NCBI RefSeq assembly: GCF_018860505.1
Contig: NZ_JAHKPU010000019.1
Span: 1 to 64,000, forward strand
Reading direction: 5' to 3'
From: Pacificibacter marinus
Lineage (GTDB): Bacteria; Pseudomonadota; Alphaproteobacteria; Rhodobacterales; Rhodobacteraceae
Length of the DNA stretch: 64,000 nucleotides
The translations under genes and the position numbers were made by a program. Position 1 is the first letter of the stretch, and each line of letters begins with the position of its first letter. The notes under the pieces are model-generated. The model did no database searches, had not been told where the DNA came from, and saw nothing but the letters and a program-made list of their open reading frames with translations. Positions 44,809 through 54,429 of the stretch are shown piece by piece.

Positions 44809-46326
44809 ATGAGTTTTTTTCGCAATTCCCTCGCCGTTCGTATTTTTCTCGCCATCGCTGCAACCTCCATTGTGATTGTTGCAATCATGGCCGTGTTGGT
44901 TGCGCTTTCAATGCGAGACGGCTTTGCGCGATATATATTGCGCAGCGAGCTCGCCCGTTTCGATGCGCTTGAGCAGGCATTGGTTTTGTCACATAACTCA
45001 AACGATCAGGGCTGGCCTGAACTGACGGCCACGCCAAAAGCGTGGAACGATTTTGTCAGGTTATATATACCACCACCGGACCTTCCCATAGACCCGCCAC
45101 CGGACGCCCCTGTTCAAGGTTTACGCTTTGGTGAGCTGATTTTGGGGGGACCGCCCCCTGACGGCCCCCAAGGCGGACCACGAAACGGCCCTGGGGGTAA
45201 TCGCACGTTTAAGATCGGAGATCGCTTGACTTTGCTCGATGCAAACGGGGACTGGATTGCGGGATCAACCAACCGCTCTAGTCTGTTTGAGCGTCGCGCG
45301 ATTTGTTCTGATACGGCCTGCACAGACCAAAATGTGCTGGGATACCTTGGCCTGAACGCACCACTGTTGGCTAAAACCGCCAGCGATACTTTCTTTTTGC
45401 GCGGTCAATATGCCTCGCTGGCGCTATCGGCCTTGATTGCGTTACTGGTGTCTGCGGGGGCTGCGATCATCGTTGCACGTTACGTTTTGACCCCGATCCG
45501 CCAGCTTGAAGCTGGGGCGAAAACCATGGCCTTGGGCGATTATTCGACCCGTATAGGGCTTAAACGAACCGATGAATTGGGCCGGTTGATCGACCATTAC
45601 AATGTTTTGGCGGCAACCTTGGAACGAACAGACCAAGCCGAACGGGAATGGATATCCAACACCAGCCACGAGTTGCAAACACCGCTGGCCACGTTGCGGG
45701 CGCAAATCGAGGCTTTACAAGACGGCATCCGCAAACCAGACCCCGAAACCTTGACGCAAATGCATGCGGCGATGATGCGGCTATCGCGTTTGGTCGAAGA
45801 CGTGAAAATTTTATCCCATTCTAGGGAAAAAGGTCTGGCACATGAAAAGGGTCCGGCGACGACATTTCACAGCGAGGACCTGTGTGAAATTGCGCGGAGC
45901 TGTGTATCTGTTGCGCGTCCGCAAATAAATGACAAAGGTCTTACCCTGACAGTCGATATGCCTGACACAATGCCCATTGTTTGTGATCGCCTGCGCATCG
46001 GTCAAGTGATCGACAACCTCCTGCAAAATGCAGCCCGTTATACCAATGTCCCCGGATCGATCCATTTGTCCATCCACTGCGATGGCGATGCTGTACGGAT
46101 ACAGTTCGAAGATACCCCGCCCGCCCCGCGCGACGAGGATCTGCCAAAGCTATTTGATCGTTTTTTCCGCGGAGAAACATCCCGATCCCGCGCACATGGC
46201 GGATCAGGCCTAGGATTATCGGTGTGCAAAGCCATCGTAGACTCCCATAATGGCACGATCACAGCGGGATTATCGATGCGAGGCGGGCTTTGCATCACCG
46301 TGACCCTACCGAAAGCGACAGCATGA
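44809..46326 (+). CDS. Sensor histidine kinase, BaeS-like
   Basis: The 505-residue kinase has an N-terminal membrane segment (residues 9-33), a periplasmic domain of about 165 residues, a second segment (202-223), a HAMP region (YVLTPIRQLEAGAKTMALGD), the phospho-acceptor His287 in SNTSHELQTP, and the ATP-binding N, G1 and G2 boxes (IDNLLQNAARY, HGGSGLGLSVC). The periplasmic part has a Pro/Gly-rich stretch at residues 87-131 (IPPPDLPIDPPPDAP; GGPPPDGPQGG) and two cysteines at 166 and 171. It overlaps the response regulator by four bases. Confidence 0.9.
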   Translation: MSFFRNSLAVRIFLAIAATSIVIVAIMAVLVALSMRDGFARYILRSELARFDALEQALVLSHNSNDQGWPELTATPKAWNDFVRLYIPPPDLPIDPPPDAPVQGLRFGELILGGPPPDGPQGGPRNGPGGNRTFKIGDRLTLLDANGDWIAGSTNRSSLFERRAICSDTACTDQNVLGYLGLNAPLLAKTASDTFFLRGQYASLALSALIALLVSAGAAIIVARYVLTPIRQLEAGAKTMALGDYSTRIGLKRTDELGRLIDHYNVLAATLERTDQAEREWISNTSHELQTPLATLRAQIEALQDGIRKPDPETLTQMHAAMMRLSRLVEDVKILSHSREKGLAHEKGPATTFHSEDLCEIARSCVSVARPQINDKGLTLTVDMPDTMPIVCDRLRIGQVIDNLLQNAARYTNVPGSIHLSIHCDGDAVRIQFEDTPPAPRDEDLPKLFDRFFRGETSRSRAHGGSGLGLSVCKAIVDSHNGTITAGLSMRGGLCITVTLPKATA

Positions 46327-47000
46327 CCGAACCACGTATCCTTATTGTCGAAGATGAAAGCGCACTGGCCGAGATTGTCCGTGATTATTTGATCGCAGAA
46401 GGCATGTCGGTCGACCATCTTATGGAAGGAACCGAAGCCGTGACCACGGCCTTGCAGAACCGACATGATTTGGTGGTGTTGGACATCATGCTGCCCGGTG
46501 TTGATGGGCTGACGATTTGCCGTGAGCTGCGCAAAACATCTGATGTGCCGATCATCATGACAACCGCCAAGGTCGAAGAAATTGACCGCCTGTTGGGGCT
46601 TGGATTGGGGGCGGATGACTACCTGTGCAAGCCGTATTCGCCGCGCGAACTTGTGGCGCGGGTGCAGGCCATTTTACGCCGCACAGGCCAGCGCAAAGAT
46701 GTGCCCTCCACACGCGTTGGGCGCTTGCTTACCAACAGCGAAAATTGGACCGCAACCTTGGACGGCACGTATCTTGACCTCACCCGCCGCGAATTTATGC
46801 TGGTGAACGCCCTTGTCACGCGCCCCGGTCGGGTCTTTTCGCGCAATGAGCTTCTTGTGTTGGCATTCCCTGACGATACGGATGTATTTGACCGCACCAT
46901 CGACAGCCATATTCGCAACATTCGCCGCAAAATTTCCAAGCTGACGGATGCCAACCCCATTCGTTCCGTTTACGGTGTTGGATATGCCTATGACGATTGA
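46323..47000 (+). CDS. OmpR-family response regulator, BaeR-like
   Basis: The 225-residue regulator has a receiver domain with acidic EDE at residues 10-12, phospho-acceptor Asp54 in LDIMLPGVDG and the conserved Lys in LCKPYSPREL near 106, and a C-terminal winged helix (LTRREFMLVNALVTRPGRVF; IDSHIRNIRRKI). The start at 46323 overlaps the kinase stop (ATGA). It ends with the usual SVYGVGYAYDD. AT-rich DNA follows at 47000-47045. Confidence 0.95.
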   Translation: MTEPRILIVEDESALAEIVRDYLIAEGMSVDHLMEGTEAVTTALQNRHDLVVLDIMLPGVDGLTICRELRKTSDVPIIMTTAKVEEIDRLLGLGLGADDYLCKPYSPRELVARVQAILRRTGQRKDVPSTRVGRLLTNSENWTATLDGTYLDLTRREFMLVNALVTRPGRVFSRNELLVLAFPDDTDVFDRTIDSHIRNIRRKISKLTDANPIRSVYGVGYAYDD

Positions 47001-47147
47001 AAAGTGTAAAATAATATAATAAAATCATAATAATATAAGATTTTAACTCCCCTGCACCTTCGTTGCATATTGACTGCAAAACAGCTCCTTAATGATCTGG
47101 CATATTGGCTTCACCACCACGAACCAATCCCATCACAGGACAATACA

Positions 47148-47513
47148 ATGTGTAACGAAACAAAGAAAACGGTCGCAGCAATAAGCAAGCCACGCAGCAC
47201 GCACATGCGCTCAGCGCTGCCAACAATGGCTTTGGTTGCTATGTTTGCCGCGTCTTGTACATCCCAAGTCTCAGCACAGGAACAACATGGCCCAAATCCG
47301 ATGGATGGAGTGGCCGAAGCATTGAACCTTGAGCCAGAACAATTGCGCGGATGCCTTGGCGAACCGCCAGCACGGGGAACGCAGCCCTCAGACAGTGATC
47401 GCATGGCCATGATCACATGCTTGCAAGGTCAGAATGCCTCCCTAACCGCTGAGCAAATTGATACAGCGATGCAATCCATGCACGACGCACATCCGCCAAA
47501 ATCAAGAAGCTAA
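47148..47513 (+). CDS. Small exported protein of unknown function after the two-component system
   Basis: The start at 47148 has AGGA 7 bases upstream and gives 121 residues. Residues 20-38 (MRSALPTMALVAMFAASC) form a signal-like segment with a possible lipobox AASC, followed by TSQVSAQEQ. The mature part has a Cys in LRGCLGEPPARGTQPSDSDR and another in MAMITCLQGQN, and an AEQIDTAMQSMHDAHPP tail. I do not recognise a family; the size and position next to a BaeSR-like pair recall periplasmic accessory or stress proteins. Confidence 0.6.
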   Translation: MCNETKKTVAAISKPRSTHMRSALPTMALVAMFAASCTSQVSAQEQHGPNPMDGVAEALNLEPEQLRGCLGEPPARGTQPSDSDRMAMITCLQGQNASLTAEQIDTAMQSMHDAHPPKSRS

Positions 47514-48008
47514 GACACCTCTCTGCGTTTTCGAACAAAAGCCCGCCGCCCCAAAAGCGGCGGTGCACATGTCATTCTCGATGCATATACTCGATACATT
47601 TAAAAGTTCCCCACACCTTAATCCCGCATCGCCTCTGGCGAAATCACCTGAACCGATTGTGGCCGAGGACGCGGCCTCCTATGCTAAAGAGGGCGTGCCC
47701 CATAGGGCTGTGTTCATGTGCATTACAAAGGATGTGACCTCACATATAGTCTGGCACCGACACTGGCTGGTCATTCCACAATCTAGTTTGGCAACAACGG
47801 CGCCAGCCCCCAAGCGGCAAAGATATCAATCCAGCCAAACCTAAGCGCGCTAGAATGTCTCGCCGCCTACTGAACGCGACTGTATTCCCTTGCTGCGCAC
47901 TTCTGCGCATATAGCAAACAGGGTTCCCGAGCCTCACAATCAGTCACTTCATGGAACTTTTACAAAAACTTCACTTTTTTAGCACATTAATTCTGTTATT
48001 CATGAATT
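47514..48008. other. Intergenic region before the arsenic operon, with a doubtful ORF
   Basis: The 495 bases between the exported-protein gene and the ArsR-ArsC gene contain a 7-pair hairpin (CCGCCGC at 47543-47549 with GCGGCGG at 47557-47563), probably the terminator of the upstream gene, although T-poor. A plus-strand frame, 47581-47844, starts MHILDTFKSSPHL and has no recognised features or good ribosome site; it is not called as a gene. The ars operator is at the right end. Confidence 0.4.
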
Positions 48009-48009
48009 A
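47988..48009. promoter_or_regulatory. Candidate ArsR operator
   Basis: TAATTC at 47988-47993 and GAATTA at 48004-48009 are perfect arms around ten bases, and the inner ATTCATGAAT (47998-48007) is itself palindromic. The site touches the start codon at 48009, where an ArsR-type repressor would block transcription or translation. Confidence 0.5.
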
Positions 48010-48857
48010 TGGAACAACAAGTCATCACCCGCTTCTCGACCCTTGGCCACCCGCAACGGTTGGCCCTGTTTCGGCTGCTTATGCGGCGCTATCCAGATCG
48101 TGTCCCTGCGACTGAGTTGGCGCAAGCGCTTGGGTTAAAGCCAAACACGCTTTCGGCCTATGTCAACGCCCTTATGCAAGCCGGTTTGGTGACCCAAGAG
48201 CGTGTTGGAACATCATTGCGCTATGCAATCAACTTAGATGCCGCCCGCGAAACCATTGGCTATCTCTTGCATGATTGTTGCAAGGGACGCCCCGACATCT
48301 GCCTTCCCAATGCCATCCCCACCTCAATCGGAGACAGTCCTATGACCGACCGTAAACTCAACGTCCTGTTCATTTGCACCGGAAACTCTGCCCGCTCTAT
48401 TTTCGCGGAAGCTATCTTGCGAGATCTCGCAGGTGACCGCATTGAAGCCTATTCTGCTGGCACAAAGCCACGTTCAGAACTCAACCCATTTGCATTGCAA
48501 GTGTTGGAGCAAAAAGGCCACGACGTCTCGGCGTTGCGGTCTAAGAACGTATCAGAATTTCAAGGCGCAGAGGCTCCTGACTTTGATTTTGTCTTCACCG
48601 TCTGCAATCAAGCCGCAAATGAAGAATGCCCCTCGTGGCCGGGTCAGCCAATCAGCGCACATTGGGGGCTTATAGACCCAGTCAGCATTGACGGCACAGA
48701 CGCCCAAAAAAGCCTTGCATTTCAACAGACCTACGGTGCGCTGCGCAATCGATTGATTGGCTTTACGGCCCTGCCCCTCGCATCACTGGACAGAATGTCA
48801 TTACAAAGAGCTGTCGATGAAATCGGACAATCGACAGAAGAAGGGGCCTCCACATGA
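48009..48857 (+). CDS. ArsR-ArsC fusion: arsenic-responsive repressor plus arsenate reductase-type phosphatase
   Basis: The 282-residue protein joins two domains. Residues 1-100 are an ArsR-type winged helix ([36 protein letters not shown]) with Cys90, Cys91 and Cys98 as possible As(III) ligands. Residues 112-270 are a low-molecular-weight phosphatase-type arsenate reductase with the P-loop CTGNSAR (Cys123-Arg129), then [14 protein letters not shown] holding two resolving cysteines, and the HWGLIDP loop. An internal ATG at 48342 (Met112) has GGAG 8 bases upstream, so a free reductase could also be made. It is first in a three-gene operon and overlaps gapdh by four bases. Confidence 0.87.
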   Translation: MEQQVITRFSTLGHPQRLALFRLLMRRYPDRVPATELAQALGLKPNTLSAYVNALMQAGLVTQERVGTSLRYAINLDAARETIGYLLHDCCKGRPDICLPNAIPTSIGDSPMTDRKLNVLFICTGNSARSIFAEAILRDLAGDRIEAYSAGTKPRSELNPFALQVLEQKGHDVSALRSKNVSEFQGAEAPDFDFVFTVCNQAANEECPSWPGQPISAHWGLIDPVSIDGTDAQKSLAFQQTYGALRNRLIGFTALPLASLDRMSLQRAVDEIGQSTEEGAST

Positions 48858-49852
48858 CCGTTTATGCCCTCAACGGTCTTGGCCGCATCGGCAAACTCGC
48901 GCTGAAACCCCTGCTTGCGCAAGGGGCCAAGATCGCTTGGATCAACGATGCCGTTGGTGATCCCGAAATGCACGCGCACTTGCTTGAATTCGACACGGTT
49001 CACGGTCGGTGGGATGCTGATTTTTCATACGATGCAAAGAGCATCACAATCGACGGCCAGCGCCTGCCATTTGTCGGCACAGGCGATATTTCATCTCTGC
49101 CCTTGGAAGGCGTCGATGTTGTGATCGATTGTACTGGTGTCTTTAAGACAGAAGCCAAAATTGCCCCCTATTTCGATGCAGGGGTCAAAAAGGTGGTTGT
49201 GTCAGCGCCGGTGAAAGACGGGGACGCTGCCAATATCGTCTACGGCGTCAATCACGATATCTACGACCCTGATCACCATCGCATTGTGACCGCCGCCAGC
49301 TGCACGACAAACTGTCTCGCGCCAGTCGTGAAAGTCATCCATGAAAATTTGAAGATCAAACATGGCTCCATTACGACAATTCATGATGTGACGAACACTC
49401 AGACCATCGTGGACCGGCCAGCCAAAGACCTGCGTCGCGCGCGGTCTGCATTGAACTCTTTGATCCCGACCACGACGGGCAGCGCGACTGCGATCACGCT
49501 GATCTACCCCGAGCTGACAGGACGCCTAAACGGCCATGCCATTCGCGTGCCGCTGCTCAACGCATCCTTGACGGACTGCGTGTTTGAAGTGGAACGAGAA
49601 ACGACCGCTGATGAGGTCAACGCGTTATTTAAGGCTGCATCACAAGGCCCCCTTAAAGGTATCTTTGGGTATGAAGAGCGCCCATTGGTGTCTGCTGATT
49701 ACACCAATGATGAGCGATCCTGCATCATCGATGCACCGTCCACCATGGTCGTTAACGGCACACAAGTGAAAGTCTACGCATGGTATGACAACGAAATGGG
49801 ATATGCACATCGATTGGTTGATGTCGCCAAAATGGTAGGAAACAGCCTGTGA
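48854..49852 (+). CDS. ArsJ-associated glyceraldehyde-3-phosphate dehydrogenase
   Basis: The 332-residue enzyme has the NAD motif [11 protein letters not shown] at the start, the catalytic [11 protein letters not shown] near residue 152, and the usual [14 protein letters not shown] near the end. In ars operons it adds arsenate to glyceraldehyde-3-phosphate, making 1-arseno-3-phosphoglycerate for ArsJ. It overlaps both neighbours by four bases, so it is tightly coupled to ArsJ and is probably a dedicated copy. Confidence 0.94.
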   Translation: MTVYALNGLGRIGKLALKPLLAQGAKIAWINDAVGDPEMHAHLLEFDTVHGRWDADFSYDAKSITIDGQRLPFVGTGDISSLPLEGVDVVIDCTGVFKTEAKIAPYFDAGVKKVVVSAPVKDGDAANIVYGVNHDIYDPDHHRIVTAASCTTNCLAPVVKVIHENLKIKHGSITTIHDVTNTQTIVDRPAKDLRRARSALNSLIPTTTGSATAITLIYPELTGRLNGHAIRVPLLNASLTDCVFEVERETTADEVNALFKAASQGPLKGIFGYEERPLVSADYTNDERSCIIDAPSTMVVNGTQVKVYAWYDNEMGYAHRLVDVAKMVGNSL

Positions 49853-51111
49853 TCAAGACCTCCGCGCGCCCTGAAGGGTTGTCTGCCTATATTGCGGTCA
49901 CGGCCTCTTACTGGGCCTTTATGCTCACCGATGGCGCACTGCGCATGTTGGTGCTGCTGCACTTTCATATGATTGGGTTCAGCCCTGTTCAGCTTGCCTA
50001 TCTGTTTGTGCTTTACGAGGTTGCGGGCATGGTGACCAATCTGTGCGCAGGCTGGATCGCTGCGCGGTTCGGCCTCACATCAACACTTTATGCTGGTCTT
50101 GGTCTGCAAATTCTCGCGCTTATAGCCTTGGCGCAACTCGACCCGACTTGGACCATCGGCGCATCTGTTGTTTATGTGATGCTTGTGCAAGGGGCCAGTG
50201 GTGCCGCAAAGGATCTCGCTAAAATGTCGTCCAAATCCGCGGTGAAACTGCTTGCTCCGTCGCAAGACGGCGGGCTCTTTCGTTGGGTGGCCTTTCTCAC
50301 GGGGTCCAAAAACATGGTCAAGGGCTTGGGCTTTCTTCTTGGTGCCGGTTTGCTGGCAACGCTTGGGTTTGTCTGGGCGGTCCTTGGTATGGCGGCAATC
50401 TTGACAGCGATCCTGCTGGCTGTCTTGTTCGCGATGCCTTCGGGTCTGCCAAAAGGGCGCAAAGGGGCTAAGTTCTCAGAGGTGTTCTCCAAATCTCACA
50501 ACGTGAACGTTTTAAGCGCCGCACGGGTGTTCATATTTGGTGCGCGGGACGTCTGGTTCGTCGTGGGCATCCCGATCTACTTTTATGCCGTGCTCTCAGA
50601 CGGCAGCAGTGAAGGCAACCGTGCTGCATTCTTCTTAATCGGGACATTCATGGCGGGCTGGGTGATATTATATGGTTTAGTGCAAGCCAATGCGCCACGC
50701 ATATTGCGTGCAAAAACCCGCCCTGAGGCAGACCTGATCACAGCGGCACACAGATGGTCATGGGGCCTAGCCATCGTACCAGCGGGCCTGACCTTAGCCT
50801 CCATGTTCGCGGATGGCCCCCAGATGTGGTTGACCACAACCCTCATCGCTGGATTGCTGATATTCGGCGCAATTTTTGCAGTGAATTCCTCGCTGCATTC
50901 CTATCTGATCCTGTCCTTTACCAAGGCGGAGCGCGTGACCATGGATGTGGGGTTCTATTATATGGCCAATGCGGGCGGTCGATTGGCGGGAACTCTACTG
51001 TCAGGCCTGACATACCAAATCGGCGGATTGACCCTCATGTTCGGTACTGCAGCGGTTTTGGTCGCACTATCGTCGATCACGGTCAGATCCTTGAGATCAG
51101 ACCAAAAGTAA
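49849..51111 (+). CDS. arsJ: Organoarsenical efflux MFS transporter ArsJ
   Basis: The 420-residue membrane protein has about 11-12 hydrophobic segments and MFS-type loops ([12 protein letters not shown] near residue 65). The GAPDH partner and the [19 protein letters not shown] loop are typical of ArsJ, which exports 1-arseno-3-phosphoglycerate. It starts with GTG at 49849, overlapping the gapdh stop by four bases (GTGA). The operon ends here; a weak hairpin follows at 51118-51141. Confidence 0.9.
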   Translation: MIKTSARPEGLSAYIAVTASYWAFMLTDGALRMLVLLHFHMIGFSPVQLAYLFVLYEVAGMVTNLCAGWIAARFGLTSTLYAGLGLQILALIALAQLDPTWTIGASVVYVMLVQGASGAAKDLAKMSSKSAVKLLAPSQDGGLFRWVAFLTGSKNMVKGLGFLLGAGLLATLGFVWAVLGMAAILTAILLAVLFAMPSGLPKGRKGAKFSEVFSKSHNVNVLSAARVFIFGARDVWFVVGIPIYFYAVLSDGSSEGNRAAFFLIGTFMAGWVILYGLVQANAPRILRAKTRPEADLITAAHRWSWGLAIVPAGLTLASMFADGPQMWLTTTLIAGLLIFGAIFAVNSSLHSYLILSFTKAERVTMDVGFYYMANAGGRLAGTLLSGLTYQIGGLTLMFGTAAVLVALSSITVRSLRSDQK

Positions 51112-51335
51112 AAAACGCACAGGACAGCAATCTGGCCTGTGTCGGTCATTCAATATATCCGCCATTCGCAACACGAACACAGGTGTGTTAAGCATGTTTA
51201 TCTAAATTTTTTGCAAAGAATGTGAGCTTTAGATTTAGGAAAAATATGATTGGGAAATCAAACAAAATTTAAGAAGAGGTCTCTGCCGCTTGCGCATTTA
51301 TTGCCAAACATGTCTCAGAAAAACCAAAATCAAAA

Positions 51336-51419
51336 TGGTGCGGGTGAAGGGACTCGAACCCCCACGCCAAAGGCGCCAGAACCTAAATCTGGTGCGTCTA
51401 CCAGTTCCGCCACACCCGC
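51336..51419 (-). tRNA. tRNA-Leu (anticodon TAG)
   Basis: The minus strand folds as a class II tRNA: acceptor stem GCGGGTG (51419-51413) with CACCCGC (51346-51340), the A at the discriminator position, and CCA encoded at 51338-51336. The anticodon stem CCAGA/TCTGG holds loop TTTAGGT with anticodon TAG, which reads CUN leucine codons. A short extra arm GGCGCCTTTGGCGT and a T arm GGGGGTTCGAGTCCC follow. It is a single gene in its own unit. Confidence 0.95.
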
Positions 51420-51598
51420 ATTGCGTGCCTCATAGCAAAGGCAAAAGCGCTACGCCAGAGATAAAATGAAACTTTAGGGCGTAAATTGCTAGAATAACTA
51501 AAAATTAGTGCTTTGCGGTTCGAAAATCTTACCGTAGGCTGCGAAGAGATGGCGGAACATATCGCCACGACTGAGGCAGTTTTAGAAAAGAGAACATC

Positions 51599-51943
51599 AT
51601 GAGCAGTGATGATCAAGGGCGCGATTCTGATCGCACGCCCGATGGCAAGACGAATCCCCACGCCCAAAGATCAGCCCGTAAGCGGCTGCGTATAAAGGAT
51701 ATTCTTCCAAGTTACGAAGACGGCATCCTACGTGGCACCCATGTGTTGACCGCGGATGGCACCTTGCCTGTTGAATATCTGGAAGCCGGTGATCGCATCG
51801 TGACGCGTGCGGGGATGCGGACGCTGCGCAGGTTAGACATCCCTGCACCGGATATGTTTAAATTGGCGTTTGACCGCGCCGAAATCGTCTATGCGGACGG
51901 AATTCAGTTCGATTCCCAAACCGGCAAGGCCTTTGCCGCTTAA
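51599..51943 (+). CDS. Hint-domain-like short protein lacking the catalytic Cys
   Basis: The 114-residue protein opens with a charged, disordered 35-residue part (DDQGRDSDRTPDGKTNPHAQ). Residues 45-80 match the start of the Hint (hedgehog/intein) fold as known in roseobacters: ILRGTHVLTADGTLPVEYLE then AGDRIVTRAGMRTLRRLD. In such domains the fold begins with a nucleophile Cys (CFTPGT); here ILRGT occupies that place. The C-terminal half ends in FDSQTGKAFAA. It is monocistronic after the tRNA. Function unknown. Confidence 0.65.
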   Translation: MSSDDQGRDSDRTPDGKTNPHAQRSARKRLRIKDILPSYEDGILRGTHVLTADGTLPVEYLEAGDRIVTRAGMRTLRRLDIPAPDMFKLAFDRAEIVYADGIQFDSQTGKAFAA

Positions 51944-52067
51944 GGGCATTAACCCCTTATTTTAAAGACATTGTGTCACTGGGTTTAAACTGTTTAACGG
52001 TTTGGTCCCTGCGCTGTTTACATGTTTTAATGTTTTTTTCGATGCAGATTGGCAGCATTGCCGCCGA

Positions 52068-53765
52068 TCATACCCCCAAAGCGGTGAACACTTTGGGTAG
52101 TTCTTCGGGCAAGTCCTCGGCGATCAAGCCTGCGCCAAAACTGAGCGCACACTCCGTGTGTAAATAGGCCCCCATCTCGGCGGCATGATAGGGTGAAAAC
52201 CCGCGCGCCATCTGCCCTGTGATAAACCCTGCCAAAACATCGCCCGATCCTGCTGTTGCCAGCCACGGCGCCGCGCGCTCATATAAAGAGGCGTTAACGG
52301 ACACCTGACCATCGGGAGACGAGATGACTGTATCTGCGCCTTTGAACAGCACCACACAGCCTGCGCGTTTTGCGGCCTCACGGGTGGCGTCGACTTTGGA
52401 ATAGGCGGGGCCAGTTGTGGCGGGGGCGTCGAGCTTTGCGGCGACATCTGGAAACAGACGTTTGAATTCGCCCGCATGAGGCGTGAGCACGCAGCCCTGA
52501 TGCAGGGCCGCAAACAAAACCTCATCTTGCGACAGCAAAGTCAGCGCATCGGCATCAAGCACAGTGTTGCGCTTGGACCTCAGCGCCACATCGACCAGCT
52601 TGGCGGCGCGATTGTCCAGTCCCAGCGCAGGGCCAAGGCAAAGCGCATTGATGCGTTCGTCTTCTAGACTGCGTTTGAGCGCCTGCGGGCCATCAACCTC
52701 AGAGAGCATAATAGCCGTGAGATGATGCGCATTTTCCAACATGGCAGATTTGGGTGAGGCGACCGTGACCACCCCTGCCCCAATGCGCAGCGCGCCGCGT
52801 GCAGTTAGACGTGCTGCGCCTGTTTGGCCAGTGGGGCCAGAAAGCACGAGGGCGTGACCGTGGGAAAATTTATGGGCAGAGTGCTCTTTCCCAAAAAGAC
52901 AGATGGGTCGCACAAAACTACGGTGATCTTCGACAAACGGCTTGCTGCGCAGCACTTGAACCTGTGGATGACGCATCCGCTTGATCACCCTGCCTGTCTC
53001 TTTGCCGTCGCGACCGATTTGAGCGGACATATTAAATTCACGATGTGCGCGCACCCCGATATCAACAACGGAGATCTTTGCGCAAAGTGATGGACCCATC
53101 CCAATGAAATGGCCCACTTTCGGGCTATCAAAGGTGACAGTCAAAGCCGCAAATCCAGTATCACCAAAGGGATAGGTCGATTTCTTTTGGTGTCCAGTGA
53201 TTGCCGCCAATGCAGCGGGCGGCGGTTGCGTAAGCACATTTCCACTGTCCAAACACAGCCCTGAGGGGCAATCGACTGCGACAATCCTATTATAGCTGTC
53301 GCCATTTATACCTGTCATGTGATGAATGACTTTGAGCGCCTCACCCTCTAAAGGGCGTGACAGCCCTGTCCCAAACAAGGCGTCCACGATCATGTCTGCG
53401 GCTGGGACGGCTCGAAACGCGCTTTGCGTTAAGGGCGTCACCGCCCCCAACTGACACCAGAGATCATAGTTGATGCCTGCGTCTGCGGGCAACTTTTCGG
53501 CCTCCCCATAAAGAAAGACATCGACGTCCCAGCCCTGTTGTTTCAAAAGCCGCGCGACAACGAAACCATCGCCGCCATTATTACCTGGACCGCAAAGCAC
53601 AACTGCACGGTGTGAGGTTTCCGCCAAGCTGGGCCATTCATTGAACGCAGCCTCCACCACACCACGCCCTGCGCGCTCCATCAACTCAAGACCCGTCACT
53701 GTGCCAGAGGCAATGGCGGCAGCTTCAATGGCGCGCATTTGGGAGCCGGTAATGAGTTCGGTCAT
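52068..53765 (-). CDS. nnrE-nnrD: Bifunctional NAD(P)H-hydrate epimerase / ADP-dependent NAD(P)H-hydrate dehydratase
   Basis: The 565-residue repair enzyme has an N-terminal epimerase domain (LMERAGRGVVEAAF; VLCGPGNNGGDGFVVARLL; VDCPSGLCLDSG) and a C-terminal ribokinase-like dehydratase domain (LVLSGPTGQTGAARLTARGA; VLTPHAGEFKRLFPD; TAGSGDVLAGFITGQM). Together they return hydrated NADH/NADPH to the active form. The start has a strong GGAGG, 7 bases upstream, and overlaps the stop of an upstream 30-codon ORF. Length is normal for the fused enzyme. Confidence 0.94.
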   Translation of the reverse strand: MTELITGSQMRAIEAAAIASGTVTGLELMERAGRGVVEAAFNEWPSLAETSHRAVVLCGPGNNGGDGFVVARLLKQQGWDVDVFLYGEAEKLPADAGINYDLWCQLGAVTPLTQSAFRAVPAADMIVDALFGTGLSRPLEGEALKVIHHMTGINGDSYNRIVAVDCPSGLCLDSGNVLTQPPPAALAAITGHQKKSTYPFGDTGFAALTVTFDSPKVGHFIGMGPSLCAKISVVDIGVRAHREFNMSAQIGRDGKETGRVIKRMRHPQVQVLRSKPFVEDHRSFVRPICLFGKEHSAHKFSHGHALVLSGPTGQTGAARLTARGALRIGAGVVTVASPKSAMLENAHHLTAIMLSEVDGPQALKRSLEDERINALCLGPALGLDNRAAKLVDVALRSKRNTVLDADALTLLSQDEVLFAALHQGCVLTPHAGEFKRLFPDVAAKLDAPATTGPAYSKVDATREAAKRAGCVVLFKGADTVISSPDGQVSVNASLYERAAPWLATAGSGDVLAGFITGQMARGFSPYHAAEMGAYLHTECALSFGAGLIAEDLPEELPKVFTALGV

Positions 53766-53854
53766 TTGTAGACCTCCAAGACGGGCGGAAGGCCTGACGC
53801 AAAAGCCGCATTTGGAATGGCGCGCATTTGGGCAAAGTTAAGAGGTTCGGTCAT
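53762..53854 (-). CDS. 30-codon ORF duplicating the NnrE N-terminus
   Basis: This small frame reads MTEPLNFAQMRAIPNAAFAS and ends in LEVYK. It aligns with the start of NnrE just downstream (MTELITGSQMRAIEAAAIAS), and a 17-base block (CCCAAATGCGCGCCATT) and the first 10 bases are identical. The stop TGA overlaps the nnrE ATG (ATGA), and the nnrE ribosome site lies inside its last codons. It is either a decayed tandem duplication or a coupling leader peptide. Its own ribosome site is weak (GAG 8 bases upstream). Confidence 0.55.
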   Translation of the reverse strand: MTEPLNFAQMRAIPNAAFASGLPPVLEVYK

Positions 53855-54010
53855 AAAATACTCAAAATGTTTTTAAACTGCTTCTTTTGAATTCACATAG
53901 CCTAAATATTGTGCAAAAAGGCGGGAATCCTGCTGACGGTTTGATCTGGCTCAGTGTAGCCGATTGTAGCCCCATGTGAGAAGTGATCTGACATGTGTGA
54001 ACGAATTTAA

Positions 54011-54364
<354 letters not shown>

Positions 54365-54429
54365 GCATAAAGCGGCCTTTGCGGGTCGTTTTTCCATCCA
54401 ATACATAATTTTAAGGGGATAAGGTCACC

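Noticed and set aside
47581-47844. An 87-codon frame before the arsenic operon
   Set aside because: No good ribosome site, no recognisable domain and an odd end (KRQRYQSSQT). It may be chance in a gene-poor stretch.
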